A stretch of 64,000 bases of DNA, taken from contig NZ_CP015124.1 of NCBI RefSeq assembly GCF_001678945.1, forward strand, positions 3,262,001-3,326,000. The letters are read 5' to 3'. Both the position numbers and the translations under genes were made by a program. Each line of letters starts with the position of its first letter. The stretch's first letter is position 1. The notes beneath the pieces were generated by a model. It had not been told where the DNA came from and did not search any database. It saw only the letters and a program-made list of their open reading frames with translations. Shown here one piece after another: positions 8,737 through 19,085 of this stretch. The DNA comes from Phaeobacter gallaeciensis. Its GTDB lineage: Bacteria; Pseudomonadota; Alphaproteobacteria; Rhodobacterales; Rhodobacteraceae.

Positions 8737-10494
8737 ATGCACCGTTTCTCTCTGCGCACTCAGGTTTTCTTATTGGGCGGCACCTTTGTTGCCATGCTTG
8801 CGGCCATTGCCGTGACATCCTGGCTCGTAAGTAACCGTCTCACCGAAAGCATCTATCAATCCCGCCTCGTGGTCGCTCAGCTGAAAAGCCTGGACGACAT
8901 GAAAGAAGATATCGAACAGGGGCTGGCCGATCTTCTGGCCTATACCGGCGGCGATAATGCCGGTCTGGCCGGTCTGCGCGGAAACATCGAAGAGGTCGTT
9001 GCCGAAGTCGAAGCCGCCAAAGGTCGTTTCGTCGATGTTTCCATCGCCAGCGCACGGCAACCGGATGTCTTCAAGACCGTGATGACTCTGACGCCGACCT
9101 TGGACAGCTTTGCCGCAACGACCGCGGCTCTTGAACGGGCTGCACCCGAAGAACGGCGGGATCTGGCCTATGCCGAGATCGTTCCGGCCATCGCCCTCCT
9201 GCGTGATACCGTGAATGGCTTGCAAGACACGATGGGTGAGCGCACACAGGCGGTCGAAGCCGAAATCACTCAACTGATTGAGCGCAGTCGGCTTTTGCAG
9301 CTCGGTATCAGCGTTGCCGCCATGGCCGGTGCTCTGATCATGGCGCTGGTGTTCGGTGTGCTTCTTAGTCGTCCCATCGTCGAAGCCGCTCGTGCGGTGA
9401 AGCGGCTGATGGACGAGGATTACAGCAGCGAAATCGCGGATACCCATCGCGGCGATGAAGTCGGGGAGATTGCCCGCAATCTTGCCGGGCTGCGTGACCG
9501 GCTTGCCGAAGCGCAGGTGACCGAGCAGAAAAACCAGCACGAGAATGCACGCCGGGTGGAATTGTTCCAGATCCTCAGTTCGTCGATGGCGCGACTGAAG
9601 GGGGGTGACATGCAGCAGCGCATTCCCTCTGGTGACTGGGTCGATCTGGGTGAAAGTTATGAAATGCTGTGCATCGACTTCAACGATCTAGCCTCGGCGC
9701 TGGGCGATCTTGTCGAGGAATTGCGGATCAGTGCCGGCGCTGTGGATCAGAACGCCCGCAGCCTGTCCTCGATGTCCGATGAAATGTCGCAGCGTGCCGA
9801 AACCCAAGCCGCTACTCTGGAAGAATCCGCTGCCGCGTTGGAGCAGCTGTCGGCCAGCGTACAATCGGCTGCAGAACAGGCACAGGCTGCTGATCAGCAG
9901 GCCAAGGCCGGGCGCACCCGCGCCGAAAGCGGTGGTCAGGTCATGCAGGAGGCCAAGGCGGCGATGAGCTCGATCGCGGAAACCTCGGAAAGCATCACCA
10001 AGATCATCACCGTCATCGACGATATCGCCTTCCAGACCAGCCTGTTGGCGCTCAACGCTGGCGTCGAGGCTGCGCGGGCGGGTGAAGCGGGCCGCGGTTT
10101 CGCTGTTGTCGCCTCCGAGGTGCGCGGTCTGGCCCATCTGGCGGCCAAATCGGCCAATGATATCAAGGAGCTCGTCGGCAGCAGCGCCAAACAGGTTGCG
10201 GAAGGTGAACGCCTGGTAGAGGCAACCGGTGACACTCTGAGCGAGATCGTCAAGAGCGTCACCGAGGTTTCTGAGCTGGTGTCCTCCATCGCCTCCTCTG
10301 CAACTGAACAGGCCTCGGGCCTGCAAGAGATCAACGTCGGCGTTGCACAGCTGGATCAGGTCACGCAGCAGAACGCGGCCATGGTCCACGAAACGATCGG
10401 GGCAAGCCAGAAAATGCAGAGCGAATCCTCGCGTCTGACCGACCTGTTGCAGCGTTTCGCAGGCACTTCGGACGCGCAACAGCAAGCGGCCTGA
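8737..10494 (+). CDS. Methyl-accepting chemotaxis protein
   Basis: A 585-residue membrane chemoreceptor. Transmembrane helix 1 is at about 8-30, a helical periplasmic sensor at about 31-187, transmembrane helix 2 at 188-210, a HAMP domain at about 211-262 and a long cytoplasmic signalling coiled coil to the end. The kinase-control tip around 422-465 contains [20 protein letters not shown] and [10 protein letters not shown]. No C-terminal CheR-docking pentapeptide is visible. The helical sensor resembles a four-helix bundle, so the ligand cannot be guessed. AGGTAAG precedes the ATG. It stands alone with its own terminator and no che genes nearby. Confidence 0.92.
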   Translation: MHRFSLRTQVFLLGGTFVAMLAAIAVTSWLVSNRLTESIYQSRLVVAQLKSLDDMKEDIEQGLADLLAYTGGDNAGLAGLRGNIEEVVAEVEAAKGRFVDVSIASARQPDVFKTVMTLTPTLDSFAATTAALERAAPEERRDLAYAEIVPAIALLRDTVNGLQDTMGERTQAVEAEITQLIERSRLLQLGISVAAMAGALIMALVFGVLLSRPIVEAARAVKRLMDEDYSSEIADTHRGDEVGEIARNLAGLRDRLAEAQVTEQKNQHENARRVELFQILSSSMARLKGGDMQQRIPSGDWVDLGESYEMLCIDFNDLASALGDLVEELRISAGAVDQNARSLSSMSDEMSQRAETQAATLEESAAALEQLSASVQSAAEQAQAADQQAKAGRTRAESGGQVMQEAKAAMSSIAETSESITKIITVIDDIAFQTSLLALNAGVEAARAGEAGRGFAVVASEVRGLAHLAAKSANDIKELVGSSAKQVAEGERLVEATGDTLSEIVKSVTEVSELVSSIASSATEQASGLQEINVGVAQLDQVTQQNAAMVHETIGASQKMQSESSRLTDLLQRFAGTSDAQQQAA

Positions 10495-10530
10495 GCGTCG
10501 GCTTGGCGATGCGAGCCTTGTTAAAGCGAG

Positions 10531-10567
10531 ACACCCCGGCAGCTGCGCAGGCTGTCGGGGTGTGTAT
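10531..10567 (+). terminator. Intrinsic terminator of the chemoreceptor gene
   Basis: ACACCCCGGCAGC pairs with GCTGTCGGGGTGT (13 bp, one G-U pair) around a 7-nt loop, followed by GTATTTC. It begins 36 bp after the stop. Confidence 0.75.
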
Positions 10568-10787
10568 TTCGGGGAGGCGCCGCAAGCGGCATCTCAGAAC
10601 CTGTGATGAGCCGGATCTGCCCCTACGCAGTGCCGATGGATACTGAGCCGAATACAAAGACCTTGGCGCTGATTTACGTTTTTTTACCGACATGTCTGTA
10701 GATGTTGCCGCTGGTGCTACTGCGGACCTTTGTAAACCGTTTCCTGTACTGCCTCTGACCCGAACCGCATGAGAATGAGAAAACACC

Positions 10788-13613
10788 ATGGCTGAACCAG
10801 ACTGGTTATCCGACCTCGTTGCATCCCTTACCGGCGGTAAGGGTAACGACCACATGGGCGGCACCACCGGCGATGACACGATGAGTGCCGATCTCGGTGA
10901 TGATACGGTTGCCGGTGAAGAGGGTGATGATGTCATCGACGGCGGTGGCGGCGACGATATTATCTTTGGCGACATGGGTGACGGTTTCGACCAGGGCATC
11001 GATGCCAGCCCGTTGGAGCTGAAGCTCAGCAACCTTCAAAGCGTGTCTCACGATGGCTGGACCGGTTCTTCTGGCGACAACGCCGTTTTCAGCGACATCG
11101 CAACCCTGGAGGACGGCAGCACGGTCTGGGGCAGGTTGGTTCTGGTCGAGAAATCCAACCCGAACATGTGGGTCGAATTCGGCTATGCAGAGGGCGCAGA
11201 GGTCTTGCTGGACGGTGATCAGCCGGGGGACCGGGCAACCTTCCGCCTGGAATTCTTTGACCCGGTAACCGGCGACCCGATCTACCTGAATTCGACTGCG
11301 ACATTCAACGATGTGGATGACAACAGCTACGCGGGCGATGCAGAGGCGGTCATCATTGATGGCAACAGCTTCACCTCCTTCGGGGTGTCGGCGGATTCCT
11401 CGCTCAACACCTCGATCGATGGAAATATGGTCACTGCGACCGGGACTGAGCTGAACGATTACACCGATCAGGACGCCTGGTTCTCGGCCGGATTCGAAGA
11501 CCGTTCCTCGATCGAGTTCACCCTACAAACGCGCGACGGCCTGGCCGGTTTCACACTATCGGGTGATGTGATCGACGATGCCGTCGTCACCACCATCGAA
11601 CAAGGCAATGACACGGTTCTGGCAGGTGATGGTAACGATGTGGTCCTTGGCCAGGGTGGGGATGACTCCCTGTTCGGGGAGGAAGGTCATGACAGCCTGG
11701 ATGGCGGGGCTGGCAACGATTTCATGGAAGGTGGGATCGGCAACGACACTCTGATTGGCGGGGATGGTGCGGATACGCTGGCCGGTGGCGATGGCGACGA
11801 CTTTATCGAAGGTGGTCTTGGCAACGATTACATGACCACCGGGATCGGCAATGACACGCTGATCGGTGGCGAAGGCGATGACACGCTTAAGAACTCGGCC
11901 GGGGATGACAGCCTTGTCGGCGGCGTTGGCAACGACAGCATCGTTGCGACCGATGGCAACGATACCTTGGAAGGCGGAGAGGGCAACGACACCCTTTACG
12001 GTGGCAATGACAACGACAGCCTCGACGGTGGTACCGGTGACGATTCCATGGATGGCGGCACCGGCAACGACACGCTGATCGGTGGCGATGGCGCGGATAC
12101 GATCGCGGGTGGTGATGGCGACGACTACATCGAAGGCGGTCTTGGCAACGACTACCTGACCACGGGTCTTGGCAATGACACGCTGATCGGGGGCGAGGGC
12201 GACGATACGCTCAAGAACTCGGCCGGGGATGACAGTCTTGTCGGCGGCGTTGGTAACGACAGCATTGTTGCAACCGATGGCAACGATACGCTGGAAGGCG
12301 GCGACGGCAACGACACGATGTACGGTGGCAACCACAACGACCTGCTTGTAGGTGGCGCCGGGGATGACCTGATGTTCGGTGAGGCCGATGCGGATGTCTT
12401 TCAGATGTCCGACGGCTTTGGCAATGACACCCTTACGGGCGGCGAGGCCGGGGTTGACTACGACACAGTCGATATGTCGGCTGTCACTACGGGCGTTTCG
12501 GTCACCTACACTGGCAATGAAGCCGGGACGATTACCGACGGCGCCGACACGATTACCTTTTCCGAGATCGAAGCGCTGACACTGACGGATCAGGCCGATG
12601 TGGTTGATGCGTCGGCGGATGCCAGCGGCGTGAAGATTGATTCCGGCGCGGGCGATGACACCATCAAGATGGGTGCCGGGGATGATTCCATCACCAGCGG
12701 CGCCGGCTATGACCAGATGGTGCTGACCACCTCGGGCGGCGTCGATACCATTGGCGACTTCGACATGGGGGACGATGACAGCGACTCGTTCTTCAACGAC
12801 CAGCTTGATGTCTCTGAGCTGACCGGTGGCACCGGGCCGGATGGGGCCATCCGCACGATTGATGTCACCGTCACGGACGATGGGTTCGGCAACGCGCTTT
12901 TGTCTTTCCCGGGCGGTGAGAAACTGGTGCTGAGCGGCGTTGCCCCCGGGGATATCTCATCCCATGCCCAGCTGATGTCTGCGGGCATTCCCTGTTTCAC
13001 GCCAGAGGTCCTGCTGGCCACCAGCCGCGGCGCGGTGCCTGCCGGGCGGATCCGGGTGGGGGATTTGCTACAGACCGCCGACAACGGTTTTCAGCCGGTG
13101 ATCTGGGTCGGCAAACGCGAGTTGAGCCCGGCCGAGCTGGCGCTGCGACCGGAGCTGCGCCCTTATTGCCTGCGCCCGGATGGCTTGCTGCGGCCAGAGC
13201 GGCCGATGCTGTTGTCGCCGCAACACCGCCTGCTGGTCAACCGCCGTACCTTTGACCGGGAGACACCGTTTGGCGAAAGTTTTCTGTCAGCGAAACTGCT
13301 GGCGGAGGTCGACGAGAATTGCGGCCAGCTCTCAGAGGTGACGGGACCGGTCACCTATGTGCACCTGATGACCGAGCGGCACGAGGTGATCTTTGCCGAA
13401 GGCATCGCGACTGAAACCTTCTGGCCTGGCCCCGAAGCGATCCGCGGGCTCTCTGCCGAGGATCTGCGCGAACTGCTCTATCTCTTCCCTGAACTGGCCG
13501 CCGTGCACGGGCTGACGGGTGAAGAGGGCCGCGGATATGTTCGCACTGGTTATGGAGATCTGGCACGCCAGTCTCTGAAGAGGCGGGACCTGCAACACCT
13601 GCCAGCCGCCTGA
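10788..13613 (+). CDS. Calcium-binding RTX-repeat protein with C-terminal Hint domain
   Basis: A 941-residue protein. A short GGxGxDxUx block (about 16-62) is followed by a non-repeat beta-rich segment (about 63-265), a long calcium-binding nonapeptide array (about 270-540), a beta region, and a Hint domain starting at Cys736 in [13 protein letters not shown]. Further Hint motifs are [20 protein letters not shown] and [19 protein letters not shown] repeats normally fold on calcium outside the cell after type I secretion. Hint domains (hedgehog/intein type) can self-cleave at the initiating Cys. No N-terminal signal is seen, consistent with type I export, but no transporter is adjacent. Two near-identical 324-bp units lie inside the array. 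Confidence 0.9.
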   Translation: MAEPDWLSDLVASLTGGKGNDHMGGTTGDDTMSADLGDDTVAGEEGDDVIDGGGGDDIIFGDMGDGFDQGIDASPLELKLSNLQSVSHDGWTGSSGDNAVFSDIATLEDGSTVWGRLVLVEKSNPNMWVEFGYAEGAEVLLDGDQPGDRATFRLEFFDPVTGDPIYLNSTATFNDVDDNSYAGDAEAVIIDGNSFTSFGVSADSSLNTSIDGNMVTATGTELNDYTDQDAWFSAGFEDRSSIEFTLQTRDGLAGFTLSGDVIDDAVVTTIEQGNDTVLAGDGNDVVLGQGGDDSLFGEEGHDSLDGGAGNDFMEGGIGNDTLIGGDGADTLAGGDGDDFIEGGLGNDYMTTGIGNDTLIGGEGDDTLKNSAGDDSLVGGVGNDSIVATDGNDTLEGGEGNDTLYGGNDNDSLDGGTGDDSMDGGTGNDTLIGGDGADTIAGGDGDDYIEGGLGNDYLTTGLGNDTLIGGEGDDTLKNSAGDDSLVGGVGNDSIVATDGNDTLEGGDGNDTMYGGNHNDLLVGGAGDDLMFGEADADVFQMSDGFGNDTLTGGEAGVDYDTVDMSAVTTGVSVTYTGNEAGTITDGADTITFSEIEALTLTDQADVVDASADASGVKIDSGAGDDTIKMGAGDDSITSGAGYDQMVLTTSGGVDTIGDFDMGDDDSDSFFNDQLDVSELTGGTGPDGAIRTIDVTVTDDGFGNALLSFPGGEKLVLSGVAPGDISSHAQLMSAGIPCFTPEVLLATSRGAVPAGRIRVGDLLQTADNGFQPVIWVGKRELSPAELALRPELRPYCLRPDGLLRPERPMLLSPQHRLLVNRRTFDRETPFGESFLSAKLLAEVDENCGQLSEVTGPVTYVHLMTERHEVIFAEGIATETFWPGPEAIRGLSAEDLRELLYLFPELAAVHGLTGEEGRGYVRTGYGDLARQSLKRRDLQHLPAA
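11739..12370 (+). repeat. Tandem duplication, 324-bp period, inside the RTX array
   Basis: The segment starting at 11739 recurs at 12063 with a period of exactly 324 bp (108 codons). Both copies encode the same order of motifs ([46 protein letters not shown]). Most differences are silent or conservative. The second copy degenerates near 12370. Confidence 0.85.
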
Positions 13614-13615
13614 TG

Positions 13616-15046
13616 TCACTCTGGCAGGACTGGTCCCCGCATCAGTCGCAGGGTTGCCTTTAGCCCGGTCCGGGTATTCTCGACGAAGAGCTCCCCATTG
13701 TGCAGCTCGGCGATTTCCTGGGCAATCGCCAGTCCCAGCCCAACGCCGCCACCGCCGATATGCCCCCGGGAAAACGGGCGCAGCATGGCGGCAATCCGGT
13801 CCGGCGGGATGCCCGGCCCGTCGTCCTCGACAATGACATCAAGCGCCTCGGATCCGGCGCCCGAAATCGACACCGAGACCTCGGTGCCATAGGTCAGCCC
13901 GTTGTCGATCAGATTGCTGAGCGCGCGGCGCAACTTGTCCGGCTGCCCTTGCATCAGGCTTTGCCCGCCAGTGTATATGTCCACCGGAGCGCTGCGGCCA
14001 AAGACGGTGGGAACCCCCGGCAGACGTAGGGGAGGCTGACCTAGAAATCGCACCGCACGCCCGGTGTCGCGGTAATCATCCACCAGGCTTTCGACAAGGC
14101 TGGAGAGCGCGAACTGGTGGCTCTGCTCGCTTTGGTGGCGGATGCTCAGCAGATCAAGGGCACCGTCGATAATGCCGGAAATCTCGTCCAGATCGGCGCT
14201 GAAGCGCTGGTGCAGCTCTTCATCCTCCAAGAGTTCGCTGCGCAAGCGCAACCGGGTGACGGGCGTGCGCAGATCGTGCGAAATCGCCGCCAGTCCGCGC
14301 ACCTTCTGGGCCTGCTCCTCGGCAAAGCGTTCCTTCAGCAGATCAATGCGGTCGCGTACCTGAATGGCCTCGCTTGACGCCAGTGGCGGCAGCTTTGCTG
14401 GATCGCGCCGGGCCAAAAGCCGGAAGGGCGCCGCAAGGTTCAGCGCCAGCGGGATGATGGCGGCCATGCCCAAGAGGAAACCCGCAAGCCCGATCAGCGC
14501 CACCTTGGTTTCTTCCAGACGCGGACGCCAAAGGCTGGGGGCGGCAATCGACAGTACCGTCCCGTCAGATTGGAACAGCGACAGGGTGGCGCCGCTGTCC
14601 TGACGGGTGATCGCGCGCGAGAGGTCGCCCAGACGCCGTTCGGGCGATTGCGGTTCACTGGCCGCGCGCAGGATGTCCGGCAATTTCGGCGGCGTGTCGA
14701 ACACAGCTGCGGCACGCAGGCGGCGACCGTCGAGGATCAGGATCAGAGGCACCGTATGGGCGGCCTCGGCGGTAAAGCCGCTGGGCGTGCGCTGCCATTC
14801 ATAGGGCGGCAACCTGCCCGACGTTGCGCCATTGGGCCCACTTGCCTGCCGCAGGATCTGCAGCATCGCAGGCCCCGAGGTTTCGGCGATCAGCAGCGCA
14901 GAGCGGCGGTCAAAGATGCGGTAAGAGGTCCAGCCCGCCACCACGATCCCGGCCACAAAGGACAGCGCCACCAACAGCGGCAGGCGCTGGGCCAGCGATC
15001 CGGGCAATTGCCCCAGACCCTGGATCAGGAGGGAGCGGAGCCGCAT
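13616..15046 (-). CDS. Sensor histidine kinase (EnvZ/GtrS-like)
   Basis: A 476-residue membrane kinase. Transmembrane helices lie at about 22-39 and 182-204, flanking a periplasmic sensor. A HAMP-like linker, the phospho-acceptor His257 in AAISHDLRTPVTRLRLR, an N-box (SNLIDNGLTYG), a G1 box (EDDGPGIP) and a G2 region (GLGLAIAQEIAELH) follow. It starts 3 bp after the stop of the partner regulator gene. Because the pair faces a GtsA-like sugar ABC operon, the GtrS-GltR glucose system of Pseudomonas is the closest functional analogy; this is inference from context. It converges with the RTX/Hint gene with only 2 bp between stops. Confidence 0.9.
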   Translation of the reverse strand: MRLRSLLIQGLGQLPGSLAQRLPLLVALSFVAGIVVAGWTSYRIFDRRSALLIAETSGPAMLQILRQASGPNGATSGRLPPYEWQRTPSGFTAEAAHTVPLILILDGRRLRAAAVFDTPPKLPDILRAASEPQSPERRLGDLSRAITRQDSGATLSLFQSDGTVLSIAAPSLWRPRLEETKVALIGLAGFLLGMAAIIPLALNLAAPFRLLARRDPAKLPPLASSEAIQVRDRIDLLKERFAEEQAQKVRGLAAISHDLRTPVTRLRLRSELLEDEELHQRFSADLDEISGIIDGALDLLSIRHQSEQSHQFALSSLVESLVDDYRDTGRAVRFLGQPPLRLPGVPTVFGRSAPVDIYTGGQSLMQGQPDKLRRALSNLIDNGLTYGTEVSVSISGAGSEALDVIVEDDGPGIPPDRIAAMLRPFSRGHIGGGGVGLGLAIAQEIAELHNGELFVENTRTGLKATLRLMRGPVLPE

Positions 15047-15049
15047 CCG

Positions 15050-15772
15050 TCAGCCGCTGACCGGCGCCGAGAACTGATAACCCCGGTTGCGCACGGTCTT
15101 GATGAAATCCGCGTCCGGCGCCGCAGCCGAGAGTTTCTTGCGCAAGCGGCTGATCAGGATATCGACGCGCCGGTCCTCGGGGCCTAGCTCGACACCAAAG
15201 ATGTCGCGGCCGATCACATCGCGCGACACCGGGTCGGGCAGGGCGGAAATCAGCGCCGTGATCAGCTGGTACTCGGTCGAGCTGAGCGGCACCAGCATGC
15301 CCGCGGGGCTGTGCAGTTTCTGCCGCGCGCAATCCAGCATCCAGCCGGAAAACCGCACCTGTCCCGTGAGCATGCTACGCTCGCCGGGTCCTTTGCTGCG
15401 CCTCAGCAGCGCGTTCATCCGCGCCAGAAGTTCACGGGGATTGAAAGGCTTTTCCAGATAGTCGTCTGCGCCCAGCTCCAGCCCGATGATGCGTTCGGTG
15501 TCGCCTTTGATGGCCGAAAGGATGATCACCGGTACCTCGGATCGTTCGCGTAGCCAGCGGCACAGCGACAGCCCGTCCTGTCCCGGCAGCATGACATCGA
15601 TCACGTAGATGTCGAACTCCTGCGGCGCCAGTTCTTGCGCGGCTTCGGCGGAGGCAGAGACGCGACAGTCGAATCCACGGCCTGACAGATAGGTGGACAG
15701 AAGATCGGAAATCTCGCTGTCATCTTCGACGATATGCACGCGGGGCACGGGGCAGGGTATCCTTAGTCGCAT
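15050..15772 (-). CDS. OmpR-family response regulator (GltR-like)
   Basis: A 240-residue regulator. The receiver (about 10-125) has the acidic pair EDD and phospho-acceptor Asp59 in VIDVMLPGQDG, with the conserved Lys in EKPF. The winged-helix DNA-binding domain (about 140-238) ends in the typical ILISRLRKKL and FIKTVRNRGYQF. The ATG at 15772 is chosen over longer readings because the protein then begins normally just before the receiver. It is the first gene of the kinase operon and is divergent from the sugar transporter. Direct repeats in the shared promoter region fit binding by this class. Confidence 0.92.
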   Translation of the reverse strand: MRLRIPCPVPRVHIVEDDSEISDLLSTYLSGRGFDCRVSASAEAAQELAPQEFDIYVIDVMLPGQDGLSLCRWLRERSEVPVIILSAIKGDTERIIGLELGADDYLEKPFNPRELLARMNALLRRSKGPGERSMLTGQVRFSGWMLDCARQKLHSPAGMLVPLSSTEYQLITALISALPDPVSRDVIGRDIFGVELGPEDRRVDILISRLRKKLSAAAPDADFIKTVRNRGYQFSAPVSG

Positions 15773-15852
15773 GTCGGAGCCACCATCATAGCGGGACCAA
15801 CGGAAGGGTATGTAACAGTTTGTATCGTATCGGTCCTGACTGTGTGGAAGAA

Positions 15853-15872
15853 CGCAACAAATCGCAACAAAT
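15853..15872. promoter_or_regulatory. Tandem 10-bp direct repeat, candidate response-regulator site
   Basis: CGCAACAAAT occurs twice in perfect tandem (15853-15862 and 15863-15872), between the regulator gene (start 15772) and the sugar-binding-protein gene (start 15954). OmpR-family dimers bind direct repeats one helical turn apart, which this matches exactly. Confidence 0.6.
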
Positions 15873-15953
15873 TGAATGGACCGCGCGGGCACAAGGTCCG
15901 GTAGAGTGACCCATCAGGTGCCTGAGGAGACAGGCATGATCTGGGAGGATATT

Positions 15954-17210
15954 ATGAAAACAGTTGCAAAGGCGCTTTTGGGCGCTGTTTCGATGCTGGC
16001 CGTGACCGTTGCCGCGCCCGCGATGGCTGAACCCAAAGCCGAGGTGCTGCATTACTGGACATCCGGTGGTGAGGCAAAGGCGGTTCAGGCGCTTCAGGAA
16101 GCTTTCAAGGCGCGCGGTGGCACTTGGGTGGATGCGCCGGTTGCAGGCGGTGGCGGTGATGCGCAGGCTGCAGTGCTGCGCGCCCGCGTGCTGGCAGGCG
16201 ATCCTCCGGCAGCGGTGCAGATCAAGGGCCCGAACATTCAGGAATGGGCTGAGGCAGGCGCGCTTGGCGATCTCAACGCTGTTGCCGAAGCGCAGAACTG
16301 GGACAAGGTGCTGCCCGAAACCATCCAGAACATCGTCAAATATGATGGCCAGTACGTGGCCGTGCCGGTCAACGTGCACCGGGTCGATTGGATCTGGGCC
16401 AACCCCGAGGTTCTGGCCAAGGTCGGCGCCGATGTGCCCACCACCTGGGATGAATTCAACGAGACCGCAGAAAAGCTGAAGGCTGCTGGGATCATCCCGC
16501 TGGCCCATGGCGGTCAACCCTGGCAGGATGCGACGGTCTTCGAAACCGTGGTTCTGGGCGTCGGCGGCATTGATTTCTACCAAAAGGCGCTGGTTGATCT
16601 CGATATGGAGGCGCTGGGATCGGACACGATGGTCAAGGTGTTCGACCAGATGCGCAAGATGCGCGGTTACGTGGACCCCGATTTCCCGGGCCGCGACTGG
16701 AACCTAGCGACAGCCATGGTGATGCGCGGCGAGGCTGCGATGCAGATCATGGGCGACTGGGCCAAGGGCGAATTCGCCGCGGCGGGTCTGGAGCCGGGCA
16801 AGGATTACATCTGCGCGTCGACCCCGTCCGATGGCGGTTACCTTCTGAACTCGGACAGCTTTGCCATGTTCAACGTCAGCGGGGATGACAACGTCGAAGG
16901 GCAGGCGCTTCTGGCTGAGCTGATCCTCGGCACCGACTTCCAAGAGACCTTCAACCTCTACAAAGGATCGATCCCTGCCCGCACCGATGTACCGCGCGGC
17001 GAATTCGATGCCTGCGCGATCAAATCCATGGATGACATGGTCTCGGCGGCCGAAGGCGGCACGCTGATGGGGTCCATGGCGCATGAAATTGCGCAGGCTG
17101 GCGCCATCCGCGGTGCCTTCATCGACGTGGTGACCGCGCATTTCAATTCGGACATGTCCTCAACCGAGGCGACCGAAAAGCTGGTGAAATCCATCAAGCT
17201 GGCGATGTAA
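15954..17210 (+). CDS. Sugar ABC transporter substrate-binding protein (GtsA-like)
   Basis: A 418-residue periplasmic protein. A signal peptide ends near APAMAEPKAE, followed by the family-1 binding fold beginning EVLHYWTSGGEAKAV. Motifs such as VPVNVHRVDWIWANPEVL and GDWAKGEF resemble glucose/mannose-binding proteins. The ATG at 15954 has GGGAGG nearby; the longer open frame upstream lacks a signal peptide. It is the first gene of a four-gene operon followed by two permeases and a MalK-like ATPase. Glucose or mannose as substrate is likely but not proven. Confidence 0.88.
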   Translation: MKTVAKALLGAVSMLAVTVAAPAMAEPKAEVLHYWTSGGEAKAVQALQEAFKARGGTWVDAPVAGGGGDAQAAVLRARVLAGDPPAAVQIKGPNIQEWAEAGALGDLNAVAEAQNWDKVLPETIQNIVKYDGQYVAVPVNVHRVDWIWANPEVLAKVGADVPTTWDEFNETAEKLKAAGIIPLAHGGQPWQDATVFETVVLGVGGIDFYQKALVDLDMEALGSDTMVKVFDQMRKMRGYVDPDFPGRDWNLATAMVMRGEAAMQIMGDWAKGEFAAAGLEPGKDYICASTPSDGGYLLNSDSFAMFNVSGDDNVEGQALLAELILGTDFQETFNLYKGSIPARTDVPRGEFDACAIKSMDDMVSAAEGGTLMGSMAHEIAQAGAIRGAFIDVVTAHFNSDMSSTEATEKLVKSIKLAM

Positions 17211-17230
17211 GCCACTGCGCTGCATGATCT

Positions 17231-17264
17231 GCTGCGCGGCCCCGACAAAACTGGGCCGCGCAGC
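17231..17264 (+). promoter_or_regulatory. Strong stem-loop between binding-protein and permease genes
   Basis: GCTGCGCGGCCC pairs perfectly with GGGCCGCGCAGC (12 bp, 10-nt loop), 20 bp after the binding-protein stop. No T-run follows. It probably stabilises the upstream mRNA and lowers permease expression. Confidence 0.65.
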
Positions 17265-17298
17265 GTCACCTCCCGCAGTCTAGCGAAAGAATTCCGTT

Positions 17299-18195
17299 GT
17301 GACCCGTCCCTCTGCCACTGTGATGGACCGTTTGGCACGCCTCTTGCCGCAGATTGTTGTGGCGCCGGGGTTTGCGGCGATCCTGTTCTTTGTCTACGGC
17401 TTCATCCTCTGGACCGGCTATATGTCGCTGACCAAATCGAAGATGCTGCCGAATTATACCCTGACCGGGGTCCGCCAGTACGAACGGCTGTTCCAGATGG
17501 ACCGCTGGTCGGTGGCCATCGACAACCTGTTCGTCTTTGGCGCCCTTTTCATCATCGCGGCCATCGTCATCGGCTGCCTTCTGGCGGTATTGCTGGACCA
17601 GAAGATCCGCGCCGAAGGGTTCATCCGTACGATCTACCTGTATCCGATGGCGATCTCCTTCATCATCACCGGTACCGCCTGGAAATGGATCATGAACCCC
17701 TCGCTGGGTCTGGAGACCGTGGTGCGCAGCTGGGGCTGGGAGAGTTTCCGGTTCGGCTGGATTGTCGATGAAAACCTCGCGGTCTACGCGCTGGTGATGG
17801 CAGCGGTCTGGCAAAGCGCCGGTTTCGTGATGGCCCTGTTCCTGTCGGCCCTGCGCAGCGTCGATCAGGACATCATCAAGGCAGCCAGCCTTGATGGCGC
17901 CTCACCCTGGCAGATCTACCTGCGCATCATCCTGCCCTCGATGCGCCCCGTTTTCATGAGCGCGGTGGTGATCCTGGCGCATCTGGCGATCAAGAGCTTT
18001 GATCTGGTGGTGTCGCTGACCGGGGGCGGGCCGGGCTATGCCTCCACCCTTCCGGCCAACTTCATGTACGAAATGACATTCCGCCGCAACGAGATCGGGG
18101 TCGGCGCGGCTTCGGCCATGGTGATGCTGGCAACGGTTGCCGCGATCATGGTGCCCTATCTCTACTCCGAGCTGCGAGGCAAGAAACATGTCTGA
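17299..18195 (+). CDS. Sugar ABC transporter permease (GtsB-like)
   Basis: A 298-residue membrane protein with six predicted helices. The coupling loop DQDIIKAASLDGASPWQIYLRIILPSMRP matches the EAA motif of MalF/UgpA-type permeases. The start is taken as GTG at 17299, with GAAAGA upstream; an ATG 24 bp further in (MDRLARLL) is an alternative. Its last codons overlap the next permease gene by 8 bp, indicating coupled translation and complex assembly. Confidence 0.88.
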   Translation: MTRPSATVMDRLARLLPQIVVAPGFAAILFFVYGFILWTGYMSLTKSKMLPNYTLTGVRQYERLFQMDRWSVAIDNLFVFGALFIIAAIVIGCLLAVLLDQKIRAEGFIRTIYLYPMAISFIITGTAWKWIMNPSLGLETVVRSWGWESFRFGWIVDENLAVYALVMAAVWQSAGFVMALFLSALRSVDQDIIKAASLDGASPWQIYLRIILPSMRPVFMSAVVILAHLAIKSFDLVVSLTGGGPGYASTLPANFMYEMTFRRNEIGVGAASAMVMLATVAAIMVPYLYSELRGKKHV

Positions 18196-19075
18196 TCACC
18201 TGAGCCTGTCCACGGCGCGGCCCGGCCAGCAGATGCTGCTGCGGGGGCTTCTCTGGGCCGTGCTGGTCCTGTTCGCTGTCTGGTTTCTGCTGCCTGCCTA
18301 TGTGGTGGTTGGTACCTCGATGAAAGAGCTGGAAGAGATCCGTAGCGGATCACTGCTGGCCCTGCCGCACGAGTTGAACTTTACCGCTTGGCGCCACGCC
18401 TGGAGCGAGGCCTGCATCGGCGTAGAATGCACCGGGCTTGAACCCTATTTCTGGAACTCCGTGCGGATGGCCCTGCCTGCGGTGGCGATTTCGACCCTCT
18501 TGGGGGCGCTGACCGGATTTGCCCTGACCAAGTTCCGCTTTCGCGGCGCCAATCTGGTGTTTGCCCTGATCCTGTTCGGCTGTTTCGTGCCGTTTCAGGT
18601 GGTGATCCTGCCGATGGCGCAGACGTTGGGACGGCTTGGCATCACCAACACGGTCTACGGGCTGATCCTGGTGCATTCGGTCTATGGCCTGGCCTTCACC
18701 ACGCTGTTCTTCCGCAATTATTATGTCACCATCCCGGATGAGCTGGTGCGTGCGGCCACCATCGACGGCGCCGGGTTCTTCACCATCTTCTGGCGGATCA
18801 TTCTGCCGCTTTCACCGCCGATCATCGTGGTCTCGGTGATCTGGCAATTCACCCAGATCTGGAACGACTTCCTGTTCGGGGCCAGCTTTACCACCGGCGG
18901 CGCACAGCCCGTCACCGTGGCGCTGAACAACCTGGTGAACACCACTACTGGGGTCAAACAATACAATGTGGACATGGCGGCGGCGCTGATCACCGCAGCT
19001 CCCACGCTTTTCGTATATATCGTCGCGGGCCGCTACTTCGTGCGCGGACTTACCGCTGGCTCGGTCAAAGGATGA
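18188..19075 (+). CDS. Sugar ABC transporter permease (GtsC-like)
   Basis: A 295-residue MalG-type permease with six hydrophobic helices. Its coupling motif [29 protein letters not shown] sits about 100 residues from the C-terminus. The ATG at 18188 overlaps the previous gene by 8 bp, so upstream in-frame codons are not needed. It forms the heterodimeric channel with the GtsB-like protein. Confidence 0.9.
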   Translation: MSDHLSLSTARPGQQMLLRGLLWAVLVLFAVWFLLPAYVVVGTSMKELEEIRSGSLLALPHELNFTAWRHAWSEACIGVECTGLEPYFWNSVRMALPAVAISTLLGALTGFALTKFRFRGANLVFALILFGCFVPFQVVILPMAQTLGRLGITNTVYGLILVHSVYGLAFTTLFFRNYYVTIPDELVRAATIDGAGFFTIFWRIILPLSPPIIVVSVIWQFTQIWNDFLFGASFTTGGAQPVTVALNNLVNTTTGVKQYNVDMAAALITAAPTLFVYIVAGRYFVRGLTAGSVKG

Positions 19076-19085
19076 GGATAGTCAC

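Noticed and set aside
11556-12335. 259-residue minus-strand frame
   Set aside because: Antisense of the RTX repeats; its periodicity only reflects the 27-bp and 324-bp repeats.
11600-12400. Regular short repeats suggesting a CRISPR array
   Set aside because: Repeats are in frame and encode GGxGxD calcium-binding units; there are no unique spacers.
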